Source: an uncultured Opitutaceae bacterium
Lineage (GTDB): Bacteria; Verrucomicrobiota; Verrucomicrobiia; Opitutales; Opitutaceae
Reading direction: 5' to 3'
Length of the DNA: 6,737 bases
NCBI GenBank assembly: GCA_937128785.1
Contig: CAKZMS010000074.1
Span: 1-6,737 of the forward strand
Under the pieces are notes generated by a model that saw only the letters and a program-made list of their open reading frames with translations, did no database searches and was not told the DNA's origin. This document shows, piece by piece, positions 1 through 5,349 of this stretch (position 1 is the first letter of the stretch; each line of letters opens with the position of its first letter). A program made the position numbers and the translations under genes.

Positions 1-279
1 CGTAATCGCAAAAACGGTGAGGCCGAAGCCGATCACAATGGCCGTGAGCACCAAGGCTTGGGGCAGCGGATCAGCCGCGCCTTCGGGCGCCAGCGCACTG
101 CCCTCCGGAATCAACGCGGGCACTCCCGTCGTGAGACCGCCGGCCGAGAAGACCAGGAGGTTGGCCGCCTGACCGATGAGCACCAAACCGATGATCAAAC
201 GCATCAGGCAGCGGCGCAGCAGGCAGAAGATACCGGTGGCGAAAAGGACGCCGACTGTCAGGGCCATCAGCAGATTCAT
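1..279 (-). CDS. mrpC: Mrp/Mnh Na+/H+ antiporter subunit C (NuoK-like), 3' end cut off by the window
   Basis: The minus-strand frame opens with ATG at 279-277 and stays open for 93 codons to the window edge, so the last roughly 20-30 residues are missing (family length is about 110-125). The product is a small membrane subunit homologous to complex I NuoK and part of the Mrp antiporter complex in the cytoplasmic membrane. Visible are a first hydrophobic segment at residues 1-20, a second around 28-48 (GLVLIGQAANLLVF), a Pro/Ala/Glu-rich loop at 50-68, and the family signature DPLPQALVLTAIVIGFG at 70-86 entering the third segment. The ATG overlaps the mrpB stop as ATGA, and a perfect AGGAGG lies 7 nt upstream, which fixes the start. 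mrpD would be expected just outside the window. Confidence 0.93.
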   Translation of the reverse strand, partial: MNLLMALTVGVLFATGIFCLLRRCLMRLIIGLVLIGQAANLLVFSAGGLTTGVPALIPEGSALAPEGAADPLPQALVLTAIVIGFGLTVFAIT

Positions 280-704
280 GTATTATCCTCCTGCAGACCG
301 AAACCGACCTTTGTGCCGAAACCCATCACCGTAAAAAATACCCCGAGATCAAAAAGCATCGGGGTGCCGAGATGTACTTTGCCGATCAACGGGACTTTGA
401 ATTCATCAAGCCACAGTCCGGCGAAGCCTCCCCCTCCTCCGACAAAACCCAACAACAGCGAAATCAGCGCCGTGCCGACGCCCACCCATAACAGCGTGAT
501 CGGCTCGATTCGCATCACCCGGCGGGCAACTTCGGTTCCCTGCCCACGTGCAACCCATATGAAGGCCAGCGCTCCGATCAGACCGCCGATAAATCCGCCC
601 CCCGGAACGTGGTGTCCACGATAAAATGTGACGGCGGCCAAGGCCAAAATCACCGGCAGCATCACGCGGGGCATTTGAGCGAAGAGGAGTGACTTAGTCT
701 TCAT
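276..704 (-). CDS. mrpB: Mrp/Mnh Na+/H+ antiporter subunit B (MnhB domain)
   Basis: This 142-residue integral membrane protein has the usual length of MrpB/MnhB. It is an accessory subunit of the multisubunit cation/proton antiporter used for Na+ efflux and pH homeostasis. About four hydrophobic segments are visible (near residues 13-28, 36-52, 70-89 and 113-132). The glycine-rich MnhB signature GHHVPGGGFIGGL is at 30-42, and a second typical stretch, LGTPMLFDLGVF, at 112-123. Family members more often have Asn after the first His of GHN-PGGGF, so the second His is a mild variant. A run of five Gly occurs at 89-93. The gene overlaps the mrpA 3' end by 11 nt and the mrpC start by 4 nt. AAAGGAGT just upstream of the ATG is a good ribosome binding site. 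Confidence 0.95.
   Translation of the reverse strand: MKTKSLLFAQMPRVMLPVILALAAVTFYRGHHVPGGGFIGGLIGALAFIWVARGQGTEVARRVMRIEPITLLWVGVGTALISLLLGFVGGGGGFAGLWLDEFKVPLIGKVHLGTPMLFDLGVFFTVMGFGTKVGFGLQEDNT
287..292 (-). promoter_or_regulatory. Shine-Dalgarno site of mrpC inside the mrpB 3' end
   Basis: AGGAGG on the minus strand, 7 nt before the mrpC ATG, lies within the last codons of mrpB. With the ATGA stop/start overlap it decides the mrpC start and suggests coupled translation. Confidence 0.85.
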
Positions 705-2997
705 CCGGACTCCTTTCCTTCCGCGCAGTCAACAGGGCCGTCACCCCGATGGCTGCGATCGCGAGCACGATGATTTCCCCGAACGTATCCAAAGCACGGA
801 AGTCGACCAGGATGACATTGACCACATTGCGGCCATAGGCCTCCGCGTAACTCATTTGGGCGATGGTAGCACCTACCCGTTCGATCACGTGCACCTGCAT
901 CGCGCTCAGGGTGAGCGCGCCAATCAATACCCCGAAGATCACGGCCATGGCCGCATCCGCGCGAATGATCCAGCGGTTGGCTTCCGGCCGGATCGGCGGC
1001 AGGCGGTAGATCACCAACAACAACAATACCACGGTCATGCCATCAACCAGGAGTTGGGTGATAGCCAAATCCGGCGCGCCAAAATTCACAAATAGAACCG
1101 TGATACCGAGGCCCACCACGCCCATAGCCAACAGGGCGGTCAACCGGTGCTTGGCGACGGCGGCCACCACGGCACCCGCCATGGTCCACAGGCAGGCGAT
1201 CACCGGAATCGGCGCGAGCCGCCCTTCGATGGTGAGTTCCGGCCAACCTTGGAAACGCACAAATTTCCACAGCAACAGCGACGCGGTCGCGCCCACCACG
1301 ACAAACATGTAGCGGCTGAGGGATCCGTTCTGGATCGCTCGAGTTTGCCGCTTGGCGAACTTAATCATCCCGGCCAGCAGACCGTCATACGCATGCTCCA
1401 CTTTCGGTGCCGCCTCCACCCGGTCATGCTTATTCCAAAAGAACTCCCGAGCCCGGTAGATCATCACGCCACCGGCAAATGTGACCAAACTCAGGACCAA
1501 CGGAAGCGTGATGCCATGCCACAGGGCCAGATGCTCGTGCATCGTCTTGCTGGTGATCTCGGTGAGTGCCGGCAAGACCAGCGTGTCGCCGGTCCAACCG
1601 GGGATGAAACCGAACACCAATCCCAACACCGCGAGCACGAGCGGAGGCAGCCACATCAACCAACTGCCTTCGTGGGGATGGTCCTTCGCGGCGTCCTTGG
1701 CGACGGACCAAAACGGATACCACCCGACCTTCAGGGCCAGTGCGAAAATGAGCATGTTGCCCAACAACATCGCCCCGGTGAAAATGGGAGCAAAATGATC
1801 CAGCGAGGTGCCGGTCTTGTAGACATACTCCTTGCCGATAAACCCCAGAAAGGGAGGAAAGCCCGCCTTCGAAAAGGCGGCCAAGGCTCCCGCCACCATC
1901 GTGAACGGCATGAAAGTGCGCAGACCGCCCAGCTTCCACACGTCGCGGGTGCCCGTGCCGTGATCAATGCCCCCCGCCACCATGAACAGCGCCGCCTTGT
2001 AGAGTGCGTGCCCGATCAGGAATACGATCATCGACTTCAGCGCGAGGTCGCTGCCGAATCCGATCAACATCGTCAGCATCCCCAACACCGCCAGCGTGGT
2101 GAAGGCCAGGATTCGCTTGAGATCAGTCTGAAACAGACCCAGCACCGCTCCCACCAGTAGGGTAATCATGCCCGCGAGCACGACCGAACCATGCCACCAT
2201 TCCGATCCGTTAAAGATCGGGGAGAAGCGACCCATCACAAACACACCCGCCTTGACCATCGTCGCCGAATGCAGAAACGCGCTGACCGGCGTGGGTGCGG
2301 CCATCGCGTTAGGTAGCCAAAAATGGAACGGCACCTGAGCGGACTTCGTAAACGCCCCGAGCAGGATCAATACGATGATGCCCGGCAGATAGGGCGACGC
2401 CGTGATGATGTCGCCGCGTTGCAGGATTTCCGAGATCTGCCACGTGCCAGCAACCATCCCCAACAACACCAATCCCGCCAGGAGCGCCAGGCCACCTGTG
2501 CCGGTTACCAGCAGGGCTTGCAGGGCCTTTTTCCGCGCCGACTCCTGGCCATGGTTGAAGCCTACCAACAAGTAGGAGGTGATGCTGGTCAGCTCCCAGA
2601 AGACGAAGAGAAGGATCAGATTGTCCGCCAGGACGATGCCCAGCATGGCGGCCATGAAGATTAGCAAAAGGCTGGATAAGCGGGCGGCTCCACGATCTCC
2701 CTCCATATAACCGGCGGCATAAATCATTATGAGAGTCCCCACTCCGGTGACCAATCCCGCCATCAATCCTCCGTAGGCATCCAGTCGCAGATCCACCGTA
2801 GCGCCGAGCTGTTCGAACCAGCCAATCGAAGCCGTCAAATTGTTGCCCGACGCCACCTCCGGCCAATTGAACACCACCCACAAGAACGCCACCCCGGGGA
2901 AGATCGCCCAAAGTGCCAACCAACGCCCCGGCAGCCGGACCAAAGCGGCCAGCAACGCAGCACCAGCTATCAGCAGGATGGGCCAGAAAAGTGTCAT
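694..2997 (-). CDS. mrpA: Mrp/Mnh Na+/H+ antiporter subunit A (NuoL-like, with C-terminal MbhD/MbhE domains)
   Basis: At 767 residues this is the large MrpA subunit, related to complex I NuoL and close to the roughly 800-residue bacterial norm. It should form part of the proton/cation path of the complex in the cytoplasmic membrane. An N-terminal region around 65-130 resembles the proton_antipo_N part. Then come FWELTS with the conserved Glu135, Lys218 in FTKSAQVPFHFWLP, Lys249 in ATMVKAG, Lys294 in TDLKRILA, His330/Lys334 in GHALYKAALFM, and GFIGKE at 385-390. The C-terminal third carries the MbhD-like NFGAPDLAITQLLVDG (638-653) and MbhE-like VNVILVDFRALDTFGE (726-741), domains fused to MrpA in bacterial Mrp systems. 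An in-frame TAA two codons before the ATG excludes a longer form. No Shine-Dalgarno sequence is visible at this start, unlike mrpB and mrpC. Confidence 0.96.
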   Translation of the reverse strand: MTLFWPILLIAGAALLAALVRLPGRWLALWAIFPGVAFLWVVFNWPEVASGNNLTASIGWFEQLGATVDLRLDAYGGLMAGLVTGVGTLIMIYAAGYMEGDRGAARLSSLLLIFMAAMLGIVLADNLILLFVFWELTSITSYLLVGFNHGQESARKKALQALLVTGTGGLALLAGLVLLGMVAGTWQISEILQRGDIITASPYLPGIIVLILLGAFTKSAQVPFHFWLPNAMAAPTPVSAFLHSATMVKAGVFVMGRFSPIFNGSEWWHGSVVLAGMITLLVGAVLGLFQTDLKRILAFTTLAVLGMLTMLIGFGSDLALKSMIVFLIGHALYKAALFMVAGGIDHGTGTRDVWKLGGLRTFMPFTMVAGALAAFSKAGFPPFLGFIGKEYVYKTGTSLDHFAPIFTGAMLLGNMLIFALALKVGWYPFWSVAKDAAKDHPHEGSWLMWLPPLVLAVLGLVFGFIPGWTGDTLVLPALTEITSKTMHEHLALWHGITLPLVLSLVTFAGGVMIYRAREFFWNKHDRVEAAPKVEHAYDGLLAGMIKFAKRQTRAIQNGSLSRYMFVVVGATASLLLWKFVRFQGWPELTIEGRLAPIPVIACLWTMAGAVVAAVAKHRLTALLAMGVVGLGITVLFVNFGAPDLAITQLLVDGMTVVLLLLVIYRLPPIRPEANRWIIRADAAMAVIFGVLIGALTLSAMQVHVIERVGATIAQMSYAEAYGRNVVNVILVDFRALDTFGEIIVLAIAAIGVTALLTARKERSPDED
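709..716 (-). promoter_or_regulatory. Shine-Dalgarno site of mrpB inside the mrpA 3' end
   Basis: AAAGGAGT on the minus strand lies inside the final codons of mrpA, with 5 nt between AGGAG and the mrpB ATG at 704. It supports the 11-nt overlap start rather than a downstream Met. Confidence 0.8.
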
Positions 2998-3187
2998 GAA
3001 TTAAAAGGCGATCTAGGAGGAAGATGGAACAATGGTTCCCACGAAGCCACGGCCCTTCACCCTGTCAAACTCCCCGCGTCAAAGTAAGCTAAATCCCGGA
3101 AAAATTGCGGATTCAATTAGGTAAATCCTAACCGTCGCTCCCCCAACCTTGAGGGCTCCGGCCGGCTATGAACATTTGAGTTCAGAC
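2998..3187. other. Divergent intergenic spacer between mrpA and the arsR promoter
   Basis: This spacer must hold the promoter of the minus-strand mrp operon, but I cannot place it confidently. A consensus TTGACA reads on the minus strand at 3068-3063 but has no convincing -10 box at 16-18 bp. A perfect hyphenated inverted repeat TTAGG-TAAAT-CCTAA spans 3117-3131 and could be an operator. On the plus strand AGGAGG (3015-3020) is followed after 3 nt by a 22-codon open frame (3024-3092). This is covered in the findings and not called as a gene. Confidence 0.5.
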
Positions 3188-3217
3188 TTTACATGCAACC
3201 TAATGGTTGCCTATTTT
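3188..3217 (+). promoter_or_regulatory. Predicted promoter of arsR with its operator between the -35 and -10 boxes
   Basis: TTTACA (3188-3193, 5 of 6 matches to the sigma-70 -35 consensus) is followed after 18 bp by TATTTT (3212-3217, 4 of 6). The spacer contains the perfect inverted repeat GCAACC-TAAT-GGTTGC (3195-3210), the form expected of an autoregulatory operator for the downstream ArsR-type repressor. A bound dimer would block RNA polymerase directly. Initiation about 6-7 bp after the -10 box would fall at 3223-3224, on the arsR ATG, so the mRNA may be leaderless. The repeat is directly visible. The promoter boxes and transcription start are inference. Confidence 0.65.
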
Positions 3218-3222
3218 TCAGT

Positions 3223-3531
3223 ATGGACGACGTGTTCAGAGCTTTGGCCGATGCCCACCGCCGCGAGATTCTCGACCGCCTGCGGGAGGACAACGGCCAG
3301 ACGCTTTCCCAACTCGCCGCTCCTTTGGAGATGTCCCGGCAAGCGGTAGCCAAGCATCTGCTGATTCTCGAGAAAGCCAACCTCGTCAGCAGTGTGTTCC
3401 GCGGCCGGGAAAAGCTCCACTACCTCAACCCCGTGCCCCTGCACGAACTCTCCCGGCGCTGGATCAAACCCTTTGAATCCGCCCGCCTCGAAACCCTCCA
3501 CCAACTGAAAACTAAACTAGAAAAAGACTAA
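3223..3531 (+). CDS. ArsR-family winged-helix repressor (HTH_20 type, AHSA1-associated)
   Basis: The 102-residue product is a small DNA-binding repressor of the ArsR/SmtB superfamily. It opens with MDDVFRALADAHRREILDRL, the typical first helix. The helix-turn-helix is at about 27-55 (LSQLAAPLEMSRQAVAKHLLILE), and the beta wing around 56-70 (SSVFRGREKLHYLNP). The tail RRWIKPFE (78-85) is typical of the subfamily encoded next to AHSA1/SRPBCC proteins. The protein has no cysteine, so it lacks the thiolate metal site of classical arsenic and cadmium sensors, and its ligand is unknown. I chose the ATG at 3223 over the in-frame ATG at 3193 because conserved sequence starts there and the extra ten codons would be the operator itself. 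No Shine-Dalgarno sequence precedes it. It probably represses itself and once repressed the SRPBCC gene at 3732. Confidence 0.9.
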   Translation: MDDVFRALADAHRREILDRLREDNGQTLSQLAAPLEMSRQAVAKHLLILEKANLVSSVFRGREKLHYLNPVPLHELSRRWIKPFESARLETLHQLKTKLEKD

Positions 3532-3544
3532 CTACCTAGGCGCC

Positions 3545-3716
3545 TTTTACAGAAGGAAACTAAGAAAACAAAGCCGTCAGCCTGTCTTGCGATACTACTT
3601 CCACAGTAGAGATCAGAAAATCATCCAGCGGGTGTTCGGCTCTGCTATCCTCCGCTCCCTCCTGTGAAATCCAGCGGTGGAGTGACCTTAGTTTCTCTTG
3701 GTTTCCTTCTGTAAAA
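3545..3716. repeat. 172-bp element with 16-bp perfect terminal inverted repeats between arsR and the SRPBCC gene
   Basis: TTTTACAGAAGGAAAC at 3545-3560 recurs exactly as its reverse complement at 3701-3716. Allowing two mismatches the arms extend to 24 bp. Each arm, read inward, is a series of related heptamers (TACAGAA, AACTAAG or AACCAAG, then AACAAAG or AACTAAG) spaced 9-10 bp. The interior holds a 9-bp direct repeat ATCCAGCGG (3623-3631 and 3669-3677) and no convincing gene. The element fills most of the 200-bp gap between two genes that are normally adjacent. It may be a MITE-like or REP-like insertion, or a large stem-loop acting on transcription. No clear target duplication is visible beyond CC on both sides. 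Confidence 0.75.
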
Positions 3717-3731
3717 CCAACTCCTCCTACC

Positions 3732-4220
3732 ATGACTCCCTCCTCCAAACCTGAATTCGTTTACACCACTTACATCCGCACCACGCCGGAGAAACTCTGG
3801 GCCGCCCTCACCACCGAGGACGTCATCCCCCGCTATTGGTTCGGCAATGCCGTGAAATCCAGCTGGGACCAGGGCGATGCCGTGCAGAGTTTCGACCGGG
3901 ATGACGGCTCGCTTGATTGGGATGGTGAAGTCTTGGAAAGCCAGCCGCCCCACCGCCTCGTCTTCACTTTCCGCGTCGCCGATTGTCCGGAAAAAGCCTC
4001 CCGGGTGACCTACAAAATCACTCCGGCCGATCCGGATGACTTTGGGCCCAGCGGCGAAGCCGTGAAATTCACGGTCATCCACGAGGACTTTGCAAAAGAC
4101 AGCCAAATCGTGCACGGCGTCATCCGCGGCGGGCCCGGCAGCCTCAGCAAGCTCAAGACCATGCTGGAGTCTGACAGCCACGAACCCCTCGGCCTCATGT
4201 GGAAACACCGGGAGGAGTGA
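3732..4220 (+). CDS. AHSA1/START-like SRPBCC-fold protein (partner of the ArsR repressor)
   Basis: This is a 162-residue cytosolic protein of the AHSA1 (activator of Hsp90 ATPase homologue 1-like) branch of the SRPBCC superfamily, which forms a helix-grip fold with a hydrophobic ligand cavity. The family pattern is clear: FVYTTYIRTTPEKLWAALT at 9-27, then RYWFGN (34-39), the strand region DWDGEVLESQPPHRLVFTF (62-80), SRVTYKI (90-96), VKFTVIHEDF (111-120), and the C-terminal helix GGPGSLSKLKTMLE (133-146). Proteins of this kind are commonly encoded immediately downstream of ArsR-type repressors, but their ligand or substrate is generally unknown and I assign none. The start is the first ATG consistent with the conserved N-terminus. 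No Shine-Dalgarno sequence precedes it. The repeat element just upstream separates it from arsR, so cotranscription is uncertain. Confidence 0.9.
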   Translation: MTPSSKPEFVYTTYIRTTPEKLWAALTTEDVIPRYWFGNAVKSSWDQGDAVQSFDRDDGSLDWDGEVLESQPPHRLVFTFRVADCPEKASRVTYKITPADPDDFGPSGEAVKFTVIHEDFAKDSQIVHGVIRGGPGSLSKLKTMLESDSHEPLGLMWKHREE

Positions 4221-4245
4221 GGTCCGAGTCCCAAACCGTTTGATT

Positions 4246-4283
4246 GTCACAGAGAGCACCGAGTAGGCACTGAGGCCACGGAG
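4246..4283 (+). repeat. Four-unit CACNGAG heptamer repeat (copy A)
   Basis: CACAGAG, CACCGAG, CACTGAG and CACGGAG begin at 4248, 4257, 4268 and 4277, a spacing of 9, 11 and 9 bp. The first 18 bases (4246-4263) are identical to 5234-5251 in the spacer after vapC, where four units have the same 9-11-9 spacing. On the minus strand the polypyrimidine tract at 4294-4327 reads as purine-rich GAACGAG and AGAAAGAG units, and may be a diverged opposing arm. Confidence 0.75.
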
Positions 4284-4479
4284 GACATCCGAGCTCTTTC
4301 TCGATACTCTTTCTCTTCCTCGTTCTCCCCTCCGGGTGCGCCCTGCCGGGCGGATTCAAAAGGATGATTGGAAAACAGCTCCCCCCCCTTCCCGAGTGTA
4401 GGGGCGAGGCTCGCCCACGCCCGCGCTTGCCTCTCCGCCCTCGTGCTTCTCGGCGGTCCGGGTTCAGATTTATCCTTTA

Positions 4480-4511
4480 GTCTTACTTTTTGTATCTTGT
4501 CTTACTTTTTG
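4480..4511 (+). promoter_or_regulatory. 13-bp direct repeat upstream of vapB, candidate VapBC operator
   Basis: GTCTTACTTTTTG occurs exactly at 4480-4492 and again at 4499-4511, a 19-bp period (just under two helical turns), ending 19 bp before the vapB ATG. Toxin-antitoxin operons usually autoregulate through repeated sites at the promoter. The repeat is visible directly and its role as operator is inference. Confidence 0.5.
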
Positions 4512-4530
4512 GCATGAGTTTTCATTTGTT

Positions 4531-4833
4531 ATGGATTCCTCGTCCAAAAAAAATGACGTTCGCTTCACCACCAAGGGCCAAGTGGTGATTCCGGCGAAGA
4601 TTCGGAAGAAATATCAAATCGCCGAAGGCACTCAGGCCATCGTTGAAGAGACCGCCGAAGGCATTCTGCTGCGCCCCGTCACAACTTGGGCGATAAAACG
4701 AGCCCGCGGAATGGCCAAAGCCCACTCGAACGGGAAATCCACCTTCGCTCGGGATTGGGCCCGGCACAAAAAGCAGGAATTAGATTTGGAAGAAGCCAAG
4801 TATGTCCGCCTCACCTCCCGTCGTTCTCGATAG
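4531..4833 (+). CDS. vapB: Antitoxin VapB, AbrB/SpoVT swapped-hairpin fold
   Basis: The 100-residue product is the antitoxin of a type II toxin-antitoxin pair. The DNA-binding SpoVT-AbrB domain covers about 10-50, with the signature FTTKGQVVIPAKIRKKYQI (12-30) and a second strand pair ending GILLRPV (44-50). The remaining half (51-100) is charged and helical in character. It should wrap VapC and inhibit it, as is usual for VapB C-termini. The last 32 nt overlap the vapC start, which ties the two proteins' expression together. The ATG at 4531 fits the domain start. An A run of 8 (4546-4553) sits in the N-terminal codons. Autorepression through the direct repeat just upstream is likely but not shown. 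Confidence 0.88.
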   Translation: MDSSSKKNDVRFTTKGQVVIPAKIRKKYQIAEGTQAIVEETAEGILLRPVTTWAIKRARGMAKAHSNGKSTFARDWARHKKQELDLEEAKYVRLTSRRSR

Positions 4834-5212
4834 CTACGCATTGCTGGCCTACTTGCGGGACGAGCCCGGGGCGGCGGAGGTGGAGCGACTACTTGAGCGC
4901 GCCGAATCTGCCGGAACATCGGTGTTCATGACCGAGATCAACTACGCGGAAGTGAACTATATGATGTTGCGAAAAGAAGGCGCGAAAACGTGGCAAGCCT
5001 GTGCACAAGCCCTGCCCTCCCTGCCTATCCGGTTCGTGCCGATTGATCGGAAAATTTCAGAAGGTGCCGCGATCTTTAAGGCCCACTTCAAGTTAAGCTT
5101 GGCCGACGCCTGCGCCGCCGCCCTCGCTAAGTCCATCAAGGGAGAAGTCGTCACCGGAGATCCCGAATTCCGCCAATTGGAAAAGGTCATCAAAATTCGC
5201 TGGTTGGCGTAG
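4802..5212 (+). CDS. vapC: Toxin VapC, PIN-domain ribonuclease
   Basis: A 136-residue PIN-domain protein, the usual VapC length, predicted to be a Mg2+-dependent endoribonuclease that cleaves tRNA or rRNA when free of VapB. The acidic active-site residues are in place: Asp10 in VVLDSYALLAYL, Glu45 in TEINYAEV, Asp102 in LSLADACAAALA, and Asp120 in VVTGDPEF. The toxin therefore looks intact and not decayed. It overlaps vapB by 32 nt in a different frame. GGAAG about 9 nt before the ATG may serve as ribosome binding site. The exact RNA target cannot be read from the sequence. It converges with yceH; the spacer between them carries an inverted repeat that could act as a terminator for both strands. 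Confidence 0.93.
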   Translation: MSASPPVVLDSYALLAYLRDEPGAAEVERLLERAESAGTSVFMTEINYAEVNYMMLRKEGAKTWQACAQALPSLPIRFVPIDRKISEGAAIFKAHFKLSLADACAAALAKSIKGEVVTGDPEFRQLEKVIKIRWLA

Positions 5213-5233
5213 CCCCCACCCCACCGCAATTGA

Positions 5234-5331
5234 GTCACAGAGAGCACCGAGGAGATACAGAGTGCACAGAGACCGATCGATTCCGCGACGCCTCCTTCGT
5301 CACCTCGGTGTATCTCTGTGGACTCCGTGAC
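5234..5331. repeat. Inverted heptamer-array repeat between vapC and yceH (copy B)
   Basis: The left arm on the plus strand has CACAGAG, CACCGAG, TACAGAG and CACAGAG starting at 5236, 5245, 5256 and 5265. The right arm on the minus strand has CACGGAG, CACAGAG, CACCGAG and a degenerate GACGAAG starting at 5329, 5320, 5310 and 5301. The outer 18 positions of the two arms pair at 14, starting GTCAC on each side. The roughly 28-bp centre is unrelated sequence. The position between convergent genes would suit a bidirectional terminator stem-loop, though no T run follows either arm. Copy A at 4246 shares its first 18 bases. Confidence 0.75.
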
Positions 5332-5349
5332 AAGAACACCCTGGTGGCG

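Larger units (their letters stand above)
4221..4530. other. 310-bp gene-free spacer between the SRPBCC gene and vapB
   Basis: No convincing gene lies here. In order it holds: a four-unit CACNGAG repeat (4246-4283); a polypyrimidine tract with the direct repeat CTCTTTCTC (4294-4302 and 4307-4315); a short GC hairpin (CGCCC-TGCC-GGGCG, 4339-4352) without a following T run; a C run at 4381-4388; the hyphenated palindrome GGGCGAG-G-CTCGCCC (4402-4416); and an AT-rich segment with a 13-bp direct repeat just before vapB. The vapBC promoter must lie in the last part, but I cannot resolve its -35 and -10 boxes. Confidence 0.6.

Noticed and set aside
1147..2160. A 337-codon plus-strand open frame antisense to mrpA
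   Set aside because: Its translation is rich in Gln, His and Arg with no recognisable domain, as expected for the complement of a GC-rich membrane-protein gene. The minus strand encodes an unmistakable MrpA over the same bases.
3063..3068. TTGACA on the minus strand as the mrp operon -35 box
   Set aside because: It matches the consensus exactly but has no acceptable -10 hexamer 16-18 bp downstream, so it was not called as a promoter.
3193..3222. Longer arsR start at 3193
   Set aside because: The ten extra codons consist of the operator repeat and the -10 region and carry no family similarity.
3645..4259. A 204-codon minus-strand open frame across the SRPBCC gene
   Set aside because: The plus strand encodes a clear AHSA1 protein there, and the minus product is an antisense artefact that runs into the repeat element.
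4339..4352. GC hairpin CGCCC-TGCC-GGGCG as a terminator
   Set aside because: The stem is only 5 bp and is followed by GATTC with no T run.
4402..4416. Palindrome GGGCGAG-G-CTCGCCC as an operator or terminator
   Set aside because: A one-base centre cannot form a hairpin with its full arms, and the sequence is GC-rich low complexity. It may be a REP-type fragment, but one copy does not support a call.
4246..5331. The heptamer repeats as a CRISPR array
   Set aside because: Units are 7 bp with 2-4 bp gaps, there are no 25-40 bp repeats with unique spacers, and no cas gene is present.
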